A stretch of 64,000 nt of DNA from Benincasa hispida. Lineage: Eukaryota; Streptophyta; Magnoliopsida; Cucurbitales; Cucurbitaceae. The DNA is taken from NCBI RefSeq assembly GCF_009727055.1, contig NC_052360.1, forward strand, positions 66,775,933-66,839,932, read 5' to 3'. The position numbers and the translations under genes were made by a program. Positions 54,080-64,000 of this stretch are shown here, piece by piece. Under the pieces are notes generated by a model that searched no databases, was not told where the DNA came from, and saw nothing but the letters and a program-made list of their open reading frames with translations. Position 1 is the stretch's first letter, and every line of letters starts with the position of its first letter.

Positions 54080-56278
54080 GCGGTTATGAAAAAAATACAG
54101 AACACCATAACTACCCTCCTTAATGAGTTACAAACTTATCAGTCCCTCATGAAAGGTAAGGGACCAGTAGAAGAAGAGGCAAATGTTGCCCATTCCAAAA
54201 AGTTCCACGAGGGTTCATCTTCGGGTACTAAGTCTGCTCACTCATCTTTTGGTTCTAAGAAGATCCAGAAAAAGAAATGAGGGAAGGGAAAGGCTTCTGC
54301 TATTGGGAAAGGCAAGGGTAAGGCCAAGGTGGTTGACAAGGACAAGTGCTTCCACTGCAATGTGGATGGTCACTTGAAACGCATATGCCCTAAGTACCTC
54401 ATCGAGAAGAAAAAAGAAAAGCAAGGGAATTAGCTCCTTCCAGCAGCTTGAGGAGGGTGAAATGATGCTCAAGATTGGAACAGAAGATCCATTTCAGCTT
54501 GTGCAGTGGGAGCTTCTAAGTTTTTTTTTTTTTTGGAGTAGATTCTTATTTTTAGAAAACTTATACATTTTTCCCAAGATGAGGAGGAATCTTGTTTCTA
54601 TTTCCTCTTTAATTGAACAGTCGTACTCTGTTTCTTTTTCATCTAATGAAAAATGGTGTGACTATTTGTTCAACTAAACTAGAAGACAACTTATATGTGT
54701 TAAGACCAACTGAATCAAAATCACTTTTAAATCATGAAATGTTTAAAATTGTGAATACTCAAATAAAAAGGCCAAGTATTTCTTCAAGTAACAATGATAC
54801 ATATCTTTGGCATTTGAAATTAGGTCCATAAATCTCGATAGGATTAGGAGATTGGTAAAGAATGGACTTCTAAACAAGTTAGAAGATGATTCATTACCTT
54901 CTTATAAATCATGTCTTGAAGAAAAAATGACTAAAAGATCTTTTAGTGGAACAGGTTATAGAGCCAAAGAGCCTTTGGAGGTCATACATTCGAATCTTTG
55001 TGGTCAAATGAATGTAAAAGCCAAAAAAGAATATGAATACTTTATCTCTTTTATAGATGATTATTTGAGGTATGATTACTTATACTTAATGGAGCATAAG
55101 TCTGAAGTCTTTGAAAAGTTCAAAGAGTATAAGACCAAAGTAGAAAACCTATTAGGTAAAATGATTAAGATACTTCCATCTGATCGGGGTGGAGGGTACA
55201 TGGATTTAGAATTCTAGGACTACATGATAGAACATGAAATTCAATCCCAACTTTTAGCACTTGGTACACTTCAACAGAGTAGTATATTAGAGAGGAGAAA
55301 TATAACCTTATTAGATATTGTTCGTTCTATGATGAGCTATGCTCAATTGCTTAACTCATTTCAGGGGTATGTAATAGAAACTGCAATTTACATCTTCAAC
55401 AATGTTCCCTCAAACAGTGTTTGTAAAACACCTTTTGAGTTTTGGAGGAGGCGTAAACCAAGTTTGTGTTACTTCAGAATCTAGGATTATATTGCACATG
55501 TGTTAGTGACAAATCCTAAGAAGTTGGAACCTCGATCAAGGTTATGCCAATTTATTGGTTACCTTAAGGAGACAAGAAGTGGTCTGTTCTATGACCCTCA
55601 AGAAAATAAGGTATTTGTATTGACAAATGCTATATGTTTAAAGGAAGACCACATGAGAGATCATAAACCATGTAGCAAAATAGTATTAAGTGAAACTACT
55701 GAAGAATCAACAAAGGTTGTCGATGCAATTGGTCCATCATCAAGAGTTAATGAAGAAGCCAACACTTCAGGTCAGTCTCATCCTTCCCAATCATTGAGAG
55801 TGCCTCGATGTAGTGGGAGTATTTTGATACAACCTAATCGTTACTTGGGTTTAACTAAAACTAAGGTTGTCATATCAGGTGATGGTGTTGAGGATCCATT
55901 GTCCTATAAATAGACAATGAAGGACGTAGACAAGGACCAATGGGTCAAAGCTATGGACGTTGAAATGGTCTATGTACTCCAATTCAGTATTGGAGATTGT
56001 AAATCTACCTAAAGAGGTTAAACCCATAGGGTGTAAATGAATCAATAAAAGAAAGAGAGATGTAGTTGGAAAGGTACAAACCTTCAAAGCTAGACTTGTA
56101 ACAAAGGGTTATACCTAGAAGGAAAGGGTTAACTATGAGGAAACTATTTCACCTGTTGCTATGCTTAAGTCTATAAGAATTATGTTGTCCATAGCCACAT
56201 ATTATGACAATGAGATATGGAAAATGCATGTCAAGACTGTTTTTTTCAGAATAGCAATCTTGAAGAGAACATCTTATT
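54080..56278 (+). pseudogene. Ty1/copia E relic: gag end, integrase, partial reverse transcriptase
   Basis: It begins mid-gag right after the CACTA end, with MKKIQNTITTLLNELQTYQS, Lys-rich linkers and the zinc knuckle CFHCNVDGHLKRICP (about 54352-54396, CCHC intact). The protease is reduced to its tail (FLENLYIFPKMRRNLVSISS at about 54553), so the Asp-Ser-Gly site is gone. Pre-integrase ESCLEEK-like (54910), HSNLCGQMNV, IDDYLRYDY, LERRNITLLDI and NPKKLEPRSRLCQF follow to 55913. Reverse transcriptase N-terminal blocks run in broken frames to about 56270, where an LTR starts. It is the same family as copia F and A. Confidence 0.83.
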
Positions 56279-58455
56279 TAATTCTCCCTGAGTCTCGTTG
56301 TTTTGTAAAGATATACATTATTCAATGAATAAAATAAATGTTATTTAATTCTGGCATTTACTCATATCCAATAAACAAAGCTCCTTGGTTATCTTATGTA
56401 AACTTAAGCATGTATATGTGATATACAAGTGGATCATGCCTTAAGTGATAACCTGAATTGGTCTGTAGTATAAGGATTAAGGTGGGATACCTGATCTTGG
56501 TGACACTACGGATACGGCCTGCTTTGTAGAGGTTTGCAAGTGTTGTAAACTACTACAGATGGTAGATCCTGACCATTCATGTGGAGATGTGGAGCGAGGG
56601 TGTCCTATACAAAGAATTTGTATAAGACCTAAACCACGAGATGACTAGACTCTGTATATAACGCCATTGATACTAGAGACTTGCATCTCACCTAAATGAC
56701 CATAGGTGATATGACCTTAATCCTGAGTGTTTTGGGAACTCCTGCCTTTAAAGGCGGTCCTTTGATTAGTATAGGTGAGAGTGGCCAGATTGCCAACTCA
56801 ACATGCCTAACTTTTTGGGGACTTGTCTGATCTGGGAGCTGGGAACTCAATCCATAAGATGGAATTCACTCTTTTCCCGAAGCAGGGATAAGTAGAGAGA
56901 TTGGGCTGATTCCGGGGCTTGAACATAATGGCCACAACTTCTCTTTGGAAGAGAAGACTAAATCATAGTAGGACTATGATTTATGTTCATTAGAGGGATC
57001 AATGGTACTTAAGGAGACAGATGTAACTACAGGGGCATAATGGTTATTGGCCTAGCTGTACTTACGAACGATCTGTGATGGGTTGTCGCACTGCTGATTG
57101 GTTAAGATGGACACATAATATATTTATAGTAAGGAGAGTTCAGCTTTCGGTCTTTAGTCGAGTGCCTGGCAGTTAACGGATGGTGGATCCCGTGACTAAA
57201 GAGTTTAGTCAATTATTCATGTACCGTTGGAGCTTTGGAGCTACAGGTCCATGAGGTCCCCGTGGTAGCTTGGATTTTGTTGAGGATCAATTCTTGGTGT
57301 TGATTTGAAATGTTCAAATTGACAATAGGTATTTTGATTATCGATGATATAATCGATATGATGTATAAGATACATCTAGTAGAGGATTGATGTAAATGAG
57401 ATTTACATTAAGTACCATGGAATAGAAAAAGAACTATGGTTTATATGTTTCATGAGATGAAATATTAAAACTATAGGTTATAAATATAGTATGATAAGTT
57501 GGTTATCATTTATGTTTATAATAATATTAATTATTAGATAATTAATACTTTTTCTTTTAAATAACCAAAGTAGTGGGTAGTTATTGGATCTTGGTAACTG
57601 TGAGTTTAAAAGGAAAGTGGTTTCTTATTTTGAAGAGAAGTTTTTACAAAAGTTTGAAAAGATTTTTTAGATTTCTCACCACAAAAAACTGATGAAGTCG
57701 TCAAGTAAATTCAGATTTACTAAACGACGGCTGGGTGAGCTAAACAATCGTGCAGTATTTACTAAATGATCGCATAGCTTTGCTAGACGATCATTGGCCC
57801 AAGGTAAACGATTGTGTAGAGTCTCTAGGCGACAGACCGAGCTAAACGATAGAGCTAAACGATCACATAGCTTTTGCTAGACGATCGTATAGCTTTATCT
57901 AAGCGATTGGGCATCGATCTATACGATATATCTCAGCCGTCTCCCACTTGCCCAGTCATGTACGCGATCGTTGTTTCCTCCGTTCGTCTGCCTCATACTA
58001 AGTTCGAATAGAGCCCACCCTCTGGATTCTAACACTAGAATACCAAGGTCGCCTTATTGGTGGTGTCAGACTCAATTTGACACCATCGAGGTTTTCTGGA
58101 GGCCGTTCGTGGTGTTGTGGAGGCCGTTCGTGTTGCGGAGGAGTTTGTGACCAAGGAGATCATTGAAGACGAGCGCAAAGTGTTCGTGTTGTGTTCATGT
58201 GGTGTTGCGGTCGTGTAGATCCGACATTCGTGGTTGCTAATTATTCGAGCGATCAGAGTGTGCATAGGAGCGTGGAGACACATCTGCTATTATTCGTAGA
58301 ATTTATCTCCCTTGTTCATTTGTTGTTCATGCTGTAATTTTTGTGTATAATCGAATAACCGTTTGTATTCGACTATAAATATATGTTCATTCATGATTGT
58401 AATTTGGAAGTCTTGTTCCACTGCTCATGGAAATCATCGCTTCCGATTTCCTTCA
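56279..58455 (+). repeat. 5' LTR of copia F
   Basis: It matches 63205-63460 closely (agtctcgttgttttgtaaag and aatgaataaaataaatgtta) and ends gatttccttca. The stretch 57700-57925 is packed with acgatcgt(a/t)tag-type motifs. The minus-strand frame 58035-58283 lies inside and is not a gene. Confidence 0.88.
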
Positions 58456-58457
58456 AT

Positions 58458-58473
58458 TGGTATCAAAACTAGG
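58458..58473 (+). other. Primer-binding site of copia F
   Basis: tggtatcaaaactagg, a variant of the tRNA-Met complement, two bases after the LTR end. Confidence 0.75.
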
Positions 58474-58475
58474 TT

Positions 58476-61190
58476 CTCTGATATTCCAAATTACAGATCT
58501 GAATTAAATGCATTTTTCAGTCGCAGTGGATTTCTGCATTTGTGGTTAACTGTTTTCTGCATTTGTGGATGAATGTGATGAACGTTTCGGGTTTAAATTT
58601 CCTTTTTGTTAAAGCTTTTGGTATTAAAAAGTGTTAATTGTAAGGGCTCCTATGTTTTTGGGCGAAATTAACTTTGCAATCGAGTCTTTAATTCAAAAAG
58701 TTCGAGTTCGTCGAGTCGTTCATGATGAAGCTTCGGTGCATGGCGATGCAATTTTCAATAAAGAAGAAGATCAAACGTTGGTAGAATCGTGTAGCCCCAG
58801 GTAAACGAACGTAGGGATTTTACTAAGCAATCGTTTAGATTTTTTATTCTAGACGATCGTGTAGTATTTTTTAATTGAACGTTTAGCTAATGCTAAGTGA
58901 TGGGGTAAGTCGTTTACTATATCGCGTAGGCGCTGGAGGTAGACGATCGTAGTGGGAGCATGCGATGCTCGTCATTTAGTAGAAGGCGCGTGCTAGACGA
59001 TCGTGTAGTTAGCAAACTTCATCGCTTAGTTACTACCTATGCGATCACATAGGGTAGCGTATACGGAGATGCTAGCTTACGACCGCTTAAGGACGATGGA
59101 TGCTATTGCGGCTACTCCGTATTAGGCTTAAGTAATTGAATTGCGGAAGACAGCGTCCGAGAGCGGGCGCGTAACGTCGTCGCGTACTTCGGCTTCTGTT
59201 AGTAAGGTACAATACAGTAGTAGATAATAACATTAGCTCAACGATCGTTTGGATTTTTCTAGACGATCGTATAGTAAAGCTAAACGATCGTTTAACTCTG
59301 GGAGCACTGGTAAGCAATAGAACGAAGAGTTTGTTTTGTCGTGTAGACGATTGCGGGGTGCTTAGTACATGATGGTAGGAGAAGCGATGCTTTGCTGAGC
59401 GGTTCAAGACCCGGTTCGACTGTTTGAACCGGAGACTCCTTGTCTTTGTAATAGTTAGCTTTTCTTTTGTGTTTTAAGGCAATTTTACCTGGTTCATCAA
59501 CTCTTATTGCTTATACATGTGATGTATGGTACTTATATGTCAAAGTGTTTGTCATATAGTTAAAAATCCACCTTAGGTTGTGCAATACTCATGCATTATG
59601 TATTATAAATGCTATAATATTGCATGAAGAAATTACTTGAAAGCAAGTGCATGCATCATGAAATATAAGAGTTATATTTTGCATGCAGTGAGCATTATTA
59701 TGCATCATCCTTTTATTATAAATGTTATAGTCTAAGGGTGAATGGAAGCATGTTTTGCTTGTTTCATTGCCGTTTTGTATAAGTGTTATATAAAAGAAGT
59801 AGCAATGAATGGACAATGCATTGAGCACGACACTTAGGCCGTTTATAATCGTTATGAATGCTTACATGTGTTAGCTTCACATTGTGGTGGTTGTTTCCGT
59901 TTATAAGTCTTATAAAGGAAATTAGACCTAAAATCAATAATTCAGAGTTGCATGCGAACTTAGGGTGAACTCAAGTTTTTAAAAGGGTTTTAAAATTGGA
60001 TTGAGATAGACCTAAGTTCAAGTGGTTCTAAAGAGTTTAGTAACCTAGATTAATTTTTTAAAATCGGTTTAATAGGATTAAATTGGTTGGAATAAAAGAT
60101 TAAATTTGTTGTAAACCTATCTATAAGGGACCTTTTGTCTAAGGCGGGTTCTGGCTAGGCTGGGGTTTTTAAGTTGACGGAAATGTAACACCCCTACCTT
60201 GGAACCTACCTGGAATGGTGAATTAAATAGATTTTCAACAAGCATGCAACGATTCGGTCAAAGATTCTGTTAAAGAGTTTAATGGATGATGATCAAAAGT
60301 TGTTCAACTATCAAAGGTAAAATTTACTCTTGGGAAAACCTAAAATTCACTTAGTTAAAATCCTTAGCCGTGTTTTTTCTAAGCAAGTTAAACCCTAGGT
60401 TATAAAATACTCAGTGGGAAGAGGAGGCATATCAGATATGTCTATGATTCCACTCACGTTTCTCCTTGTTTGTTCACACTGTGGGAGATTCATGCTTGGC
60501 CTCGAGATGCCCAGGATGCATACCCCTTTGGATGGTGTTTTCATGAGTCAATATTAAGGTGGATGGAGAAAGTATTTATAGTAAGTGGGTGAAGGGTGTG
60601 TGTCAACACGTCCTATGGTTTCTATCATTGGTTCACACCGTGAGATCATTCTGTACACCCTCGTGTCGCCCTGGAAGCGGCCCCCTTAAGATGAGTTTTG
60701 TGCAATTGGTCAATATCAAGGTGAACTCCAGAAATGGATAGGGCGCTTTAGGTTTTTCCCCAATCGGATTTTTTCCCTTCGGATTGTTCGGATTGGCCTT
60801 TTGGGACGGACCTTTAGGGCTTAAAATGGCGGGTCACAGTTACGGGAGATTGTTAAGTAAGTTAATGATCTCTTGGCTAAATCAATGATGGCTAGTCGTT
60901 ATAGGAGCAAGAGTTGTTCTGGTATTAATGACTGGTTAAGATCTTCTCAATTCAGAGGAAGGATAACTGACCTCCCTTAGGCGGCTTTTGTCCTAAACCT
61001 TTGAAGCGTCATTGCGAAACTAGATGTCACACGGGGTTCATGTTAGTTTTGCTAAAACCTTATTGGATGTTGTTTTGTTTTACAACGGGTATTTGCTTAG
61101 AACCTAACGTATGTCAATGTATTTTTCTTTTCAGCAACTCGTTAGTATTTCCGTTTAAAGCTTTTAAAAATGACTGATTACTTATAGTGG
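58476..61190 (+). other. Leader of copia F, gag not recognisable
   Basis: About 2.7 kb. 58797-59360 is another dense cluster of acgatcgtgtag/aacgatcgttt motifs. 59460-59880 has repeated atgcat/ttataa phrases. 60440-60700 has two ttcacac(c/t)gtg-type blocks, also seen at 42332. No capsid or zinc knuckle reading is visible, which is unusual for a copia element. Confidence 0.6.
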
Positions 61191-61199
61191 AAAGAATTG

Positions 61200-61640
61200 T
61201 ATGAAACGAATTTTATGGCAAACGACCTCTATCCCACTACTCTCCAGAAGAGGAGACAAGATAGTAAATATGATTTATTGGTCTTGGAGACATGTCTGGT
61301 AGAGAATGATGATTCTGCCTGGATCCTTGATTCAGGTGCTACCAATCATGTTAGTTCCTCTTACTAAGGATTCAGTTCCTGGAAAACGTTGCCATAGGGA
61401 GAGATGACTCTTAGAGTTGGTACTAGTGAGGTTGTTTCAGCTGTTGCTGTAGGTAGGCTGAAGTTATTTGTTGACAAGAAACGTTATCTATTACTGGATA
61501 ATGTTTTTGTAGTTCCTCATATTAAGAGGAACTTAATCTGGTTTCTTGTCTCATTGAACAAGGCTATACCGTCTCTTTTTATGAGAATAAAGTGTTTATT
61601 TTCAAGAATAGAATGGAGATTAGTTATGGTTCAATGAAAA
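61200..61640 (+). pseudogene. copia F protease
   Basis: The active-site block AWILDSGATNHVSSS lies near 61318-61362, followed by a stop, then the open frame 61404-61637 with MTLRVGTSEVVSAVAVGRLK and LLLDNVFVVPHIKRNLIWF. The catalytic Asp-Ser-Gly is intact, but a stop at about 61366 separates it from the C-terminal half. Confidence 0.82.
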
Positions 61641-62455
61641 ATAACTTATATGTACTAAGGTCGTTAGTCATAAAAGCCTTGTTTAACACTGAAATGTTCA
61701 GTATGGCAACAACAGCTAAAAGACCAAAGGTTTCTCTAAAAGAAAACATCCATCTTTGGCATCTAAGGTTAGGTCACATCAACCTCAATAGAATTGAGAA
61801 GTTGGTGAAAAGTGGACTTCTAAAGAGTTTAGAAGAAAATCCTTTGCCGGTATGTGAATCATGCCTCGAAGGCAAGATGGCCAAACGACCTTTTACTGGA
61901 AAAGATTACAGAACCAGTGAAGCCTTAGAGCTTTTACATTCAGACCTCTGTGGTCCGATGAATGTTAGAGCTTGAGGTGGGTATAAATACTTCATCTCTT
62001 TCATAGATGATTATTCAAGGTTTGGGTATCTCTTCCTAATGCAACATAAGTCTGAAGCCCTTGACAAGTTCAAGGAGTATAAGCCTGAAGTTGAAAACTT
62101 GTTAGGTAAGAAGATAAAAACACTACGATCTGATCGTGGTGGAGAGTATATGGACCTCCAATTCTATAACTATATGATAGAACATGGGATTGCGTCCCAA
62201 CTCTCGGCCTCAGGTACACCTTAGTAGAATGGTGTATCTGAAATGAGAAATAGGACCTTGTTAGACATGATTCAGTCTATGATGAGTTATGCTCATCTTT
62301 CAGATTCGTTTTGGGGTTATGTAGTGCTGACTGCATGTTATATCTTGAACAACGTTCCCTCGAAAAGTGTTTTTAAAACATCTTTTGAGTTATGGAGAGG
62401 TCGTAAAGGTAGTTTACGCACTTCAAGATTTGGGGCTGTCCGGTACATGTGCTAA
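61592..62455 (+). pseudogene. copia F pre-integrase and integrase core
   Basis: Three consecutive near-complete frames. 61592-61975 includes HLWHLRLGHINLNRIEKLV and ESCLEGKMAKRPFTG (zinc-binding H-C-C) then LLHSDLCGPMNVRA. A stop follows; 61980-62224 has FISFIDDYSRFGYLF and LRSDRGGEYMDLQFYNYMIE. A stop at 62221 precedes NGVSEMRNRTLLDMIQSMMS (62231-62290). Each break is a single stop, so decay is recent compared with copia A and E. Confidence 0.87.
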
Positions 62456-63081
62456 CGACTAACCCAAAGAAGTTGGAACTGCGTTCGAAGGTTTGCCTCT
62501 TTATGGGCTACTCCAAGGAAACGAGAGGAGGATACTTTTATGATCCAAGTGAGAACAAAGTGTTTGTTTCCACTAATGCTATCTTCTTGGAAGAAGACCA
62601 CAGGAGGGATCATAAGCCACGAAGTAAGCTCATTTTACGTGAGATCTCAAGTGAGACTAAGACTACTGAGGGTTCAACAAGAGTTGTTGAACAAACCGAT
62701 AGATCAACAAGATTTGTTGAGGTTGGGACATCTAGTCTTCCAGCTCAAGAGTTGAGACTGCCTCGACTTAGTGGGAGGGTTATGAACCCACCGAATCGCT
62801 ACATGGGTTTGACTGAAGCCCAAAACGTCATTATGAATGATGGGGTCGAGGATCTGTTGTCTTTTAAGAAAGTAATGAAGGATGTTGACAAAGATGAATG
62901 GGTCAAGACGATCCTCAAGTATCTTCGGAGAACGAGGGTCTACATACTTGTGTTTGGAGCTAAGGATCTAATCCTTATGGGATACAACGTTGTTAATCCC
63001 TTTACAAAGGCCCTCACGGCTAAAGTGTTAGAGGGTCACCTAGAAAGTCTGGGTGTGCGGGACATACGACATCTTGTCTAG
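62449..63081 (+). CDS. copia F fused integrase tail-RNase H end ORF (reverse transcriptase deleted)
   Basis: A 210-codon open frame. Residues 1-120 are the integrase C-terminus (TNPKKLELRSKVCLF, GYSKETRGGYFYDPSENKVF, LEEDHRRDHKPRS). Then come the start of reverse transcriptase (FKKVMKDVDKDEWVKT), directly ILKYLRRTRVYILVFGAKDL from the connection region, then NVVNPFTKALTAKVLEGHLE and SLGVRDIRHLV, the end of RNase H. Two internal deletions therefore kept the frame: the first removes the whole catalytic core including YVDD, the second most of RNase H. It is preceded by a frameshift near 62430. No enzyme activity is expected. Confidence 0.85.
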   Translation: MLTTNPKKLELRSKVCLFMGYSKETRGGYFYDPSENKVFVSTNAIFLEEDHRRDHKPRSKLILREISSETKTTEGSTRVVEQTDRSTRFVEVGTSSLPAQELRLPRLSGRVMNPPNRYMGLTEAQNVIMNDGVEDLLSFKKVMKDVDKDEWVKTILKYLRRTRVYILVFGAKDLILMGYNVVNPFTKALTAKVLEGHLESLGVRDIRHLV

Positions 63082-63170
63082 GGCAAGTGGGAGAAAATAC
63101 AAGGGTATGCCCTAGTTTATTGTATATTGTGCATTTTTATATTGTATTGTACATTAGTCTCCTGAGTCAT

Positions 63171-63187
63171 TAGGACAAGTGAGAGAT
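63171..63187 (+). other. Polypurine tract of copia F
   Basis: ggacaagtgagagat-type purine run immediately before tgttgggatt, like the tract at 4841. Confidence 0.75.
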
Positions 63188-63460
63188 TGTTGGGATTAGT
63201 GCCCTAATTCTCCCAGAGTCTCGTTGTTTTATAAAGATACATATTATTCAATGAATAAAATAAATGTTATTTAATTATGGCATTTACTCATATCCAATAA
63301 ACAAAGCTCCTTGGTTATCTTATGTAAACTTAAGCATGTATATGTGATATACAAGTGGATAATGCCTTAAGTGATAAGTTAAATCGGTCTGTAGTATAAG
63401 GATTAAGGTGGGATACCTGATCTTCGTGACACTACAGATACGACCCACTTTGTAGAGGTT
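63188..63460 (+). repeat. 3' LTR of copia F, truncated
   Basis: tgttgggattagtgccc onward, matching 56279-56545 up to tttgtagaggtt. It then breaks off. Confidence 0.85.
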
Positions 63461-64000
63461 CTGTTAGACTGAACTTACTATGTAAAGTCTAGATTGTCCT
63501 GTGCCCTTGAACGGGATTCCTCGTTCATCGCCAGGTGCTCTTATCAATTACAAGGCTTTATGATAGTGTGGCATTAAAATATTTGTTTAGCTTAAATGCA
63601 CCAGTTATGTTCTTAATGCTAGTCAGTGACTCGTTTAGAAGTTATTTATAAGAGGATTATCAGGTACGGACACTACAAAAGGAGAAGAGTAAAATAGAGT
63701 AAATTATGAAGGTCACTTGTACTAGTTTAATCTCATGGAAAATTATGTTAGGAACGAACAAATATATGCCTTCAGTTAAGAGATGCTAAAGATTGATGAA
63801 AACTATGTAGAGTTATTGACAATTTTAGGGATTGAAGGTATTTAAATGTTAAGGCCAATGAATAAAATTGTCGAGACAAAGAATGTGAATCAAGGGACTA
63901 GTGTTATGTTTTTGTGTTGGATAGTGCAATCGGTGGTAGTATAAATACACCAAGCTAGTACTTCAAGTATAAGGTTTTAAAAATTGTTTTATGAATAAGT
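63461..64000. other. Unassigned sequence after truncated LTR
   Basis: It starts ctgttagactgaac, which could be the 5' end of another LTR (TGTTAG), but no second end lies in the window. No gene is seen. Confidence 0.4.

Larger units (their letters stand above)
56279..63460 (+). mobile_element. Ty1/copia retrotransposon F with shortened pol
   Basis: 5' LTR 56279-58455, tRNA-Met-like primer site, a long leader (58476-61190), protease to RNase H remnants (61200-63081), polypurine tract and the first 273 bp of a 3' LTR. It is inserted in the reverse transcriptase of copia E. The reverse transcriptase core is deleted in frame. The first about 17 bp of the 5' LTR are missing at the junction with E. 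Confidence 0.85.

Overview
This is AT-rich nuclear DNA from a flowering plant, most likely a eudicot and plausibly a cucurbit. The evidence is one intact spliced host gene of plant type (an SBP-box transcription factor of the SPL8 group), plant-specific transposon domains (plant mobile domain, Athila-type gag, CACTA termini), tRNA-Met and tRNA-Asp primer sites, and plant-type introns. The cucurbit assignment is an inference from the style of the repeats, not a database result. There are no bacterial-type operons, rRNA or CRISPR arrays. The window holds an 821-base N gap (19870-20690) and a sequencing-library adapter left in the assembly (32827-32864).

Layout. 1-8687: the 3' part of a decayed Ty1/copia element (A) on the + strand, interrupted by a forward LTR (2458-4443) and a reverse LTR (5073-6994). 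8688-10125: a minus-strand Ty3/gypsy gag-protease relic with its primer site. 10126-13960: a minus-strand Ty1/copia relic. 14439-29947: a + strand copia element (B) with a perfect 5-bp target-site duplication. Its 5' LTR was split by a 10-kb Athila-like gypsy element (C, 14658-24792), which keeps gag and a 3' ORF but no recognisable pol. 30434-33875: a terminal-inverted-repeat element carrying a decayed plant-mobile-domain gene, flanked by about 0.2-kb direct repeats. 34081-42254: the gene island, with SPL8 in three exons (36951-40433), an intronic MITE, a strand-asymmetric minisatellite and a second, inverted MITE. 42385-46010: a short relative (D) of element C. 46011-54079: an 8.07-kb CACTA-type element with no visible transposase. 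54080-56278: a copia relic (E). 56279-63460: another copia element (F) whose pol was shortened by two in-frame deletions.

The most striking object is the CACTA element. Between inverted termini starting CACTAG it carries exon-sized pieces of at least seven unrelated host genes: an importin-7/8-like (SAD2) gene, a UDP-xylose-transporter-like gene, uroporphyrinogen-III C-methyltransferase, arginase, signal peptidase complex subunit 2, a copine (BONZAI) and a class III peroxidase. Splice sites are often still recognisable and both strands are used. It looks like a gene-shuffling (Pack-CACTA/transduplication) element that itself took a copia insertion.

Apart from SPL8 no intact host gene is visible. 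Nearly all other open frames are retrotransposon relics or chance frames. SPL8 would act as a nuclear transcription factor. Nearby features that could affect it are the MITE in intron 2, the inverted MITE downstream and the minisatellite just beyond its 3' end.
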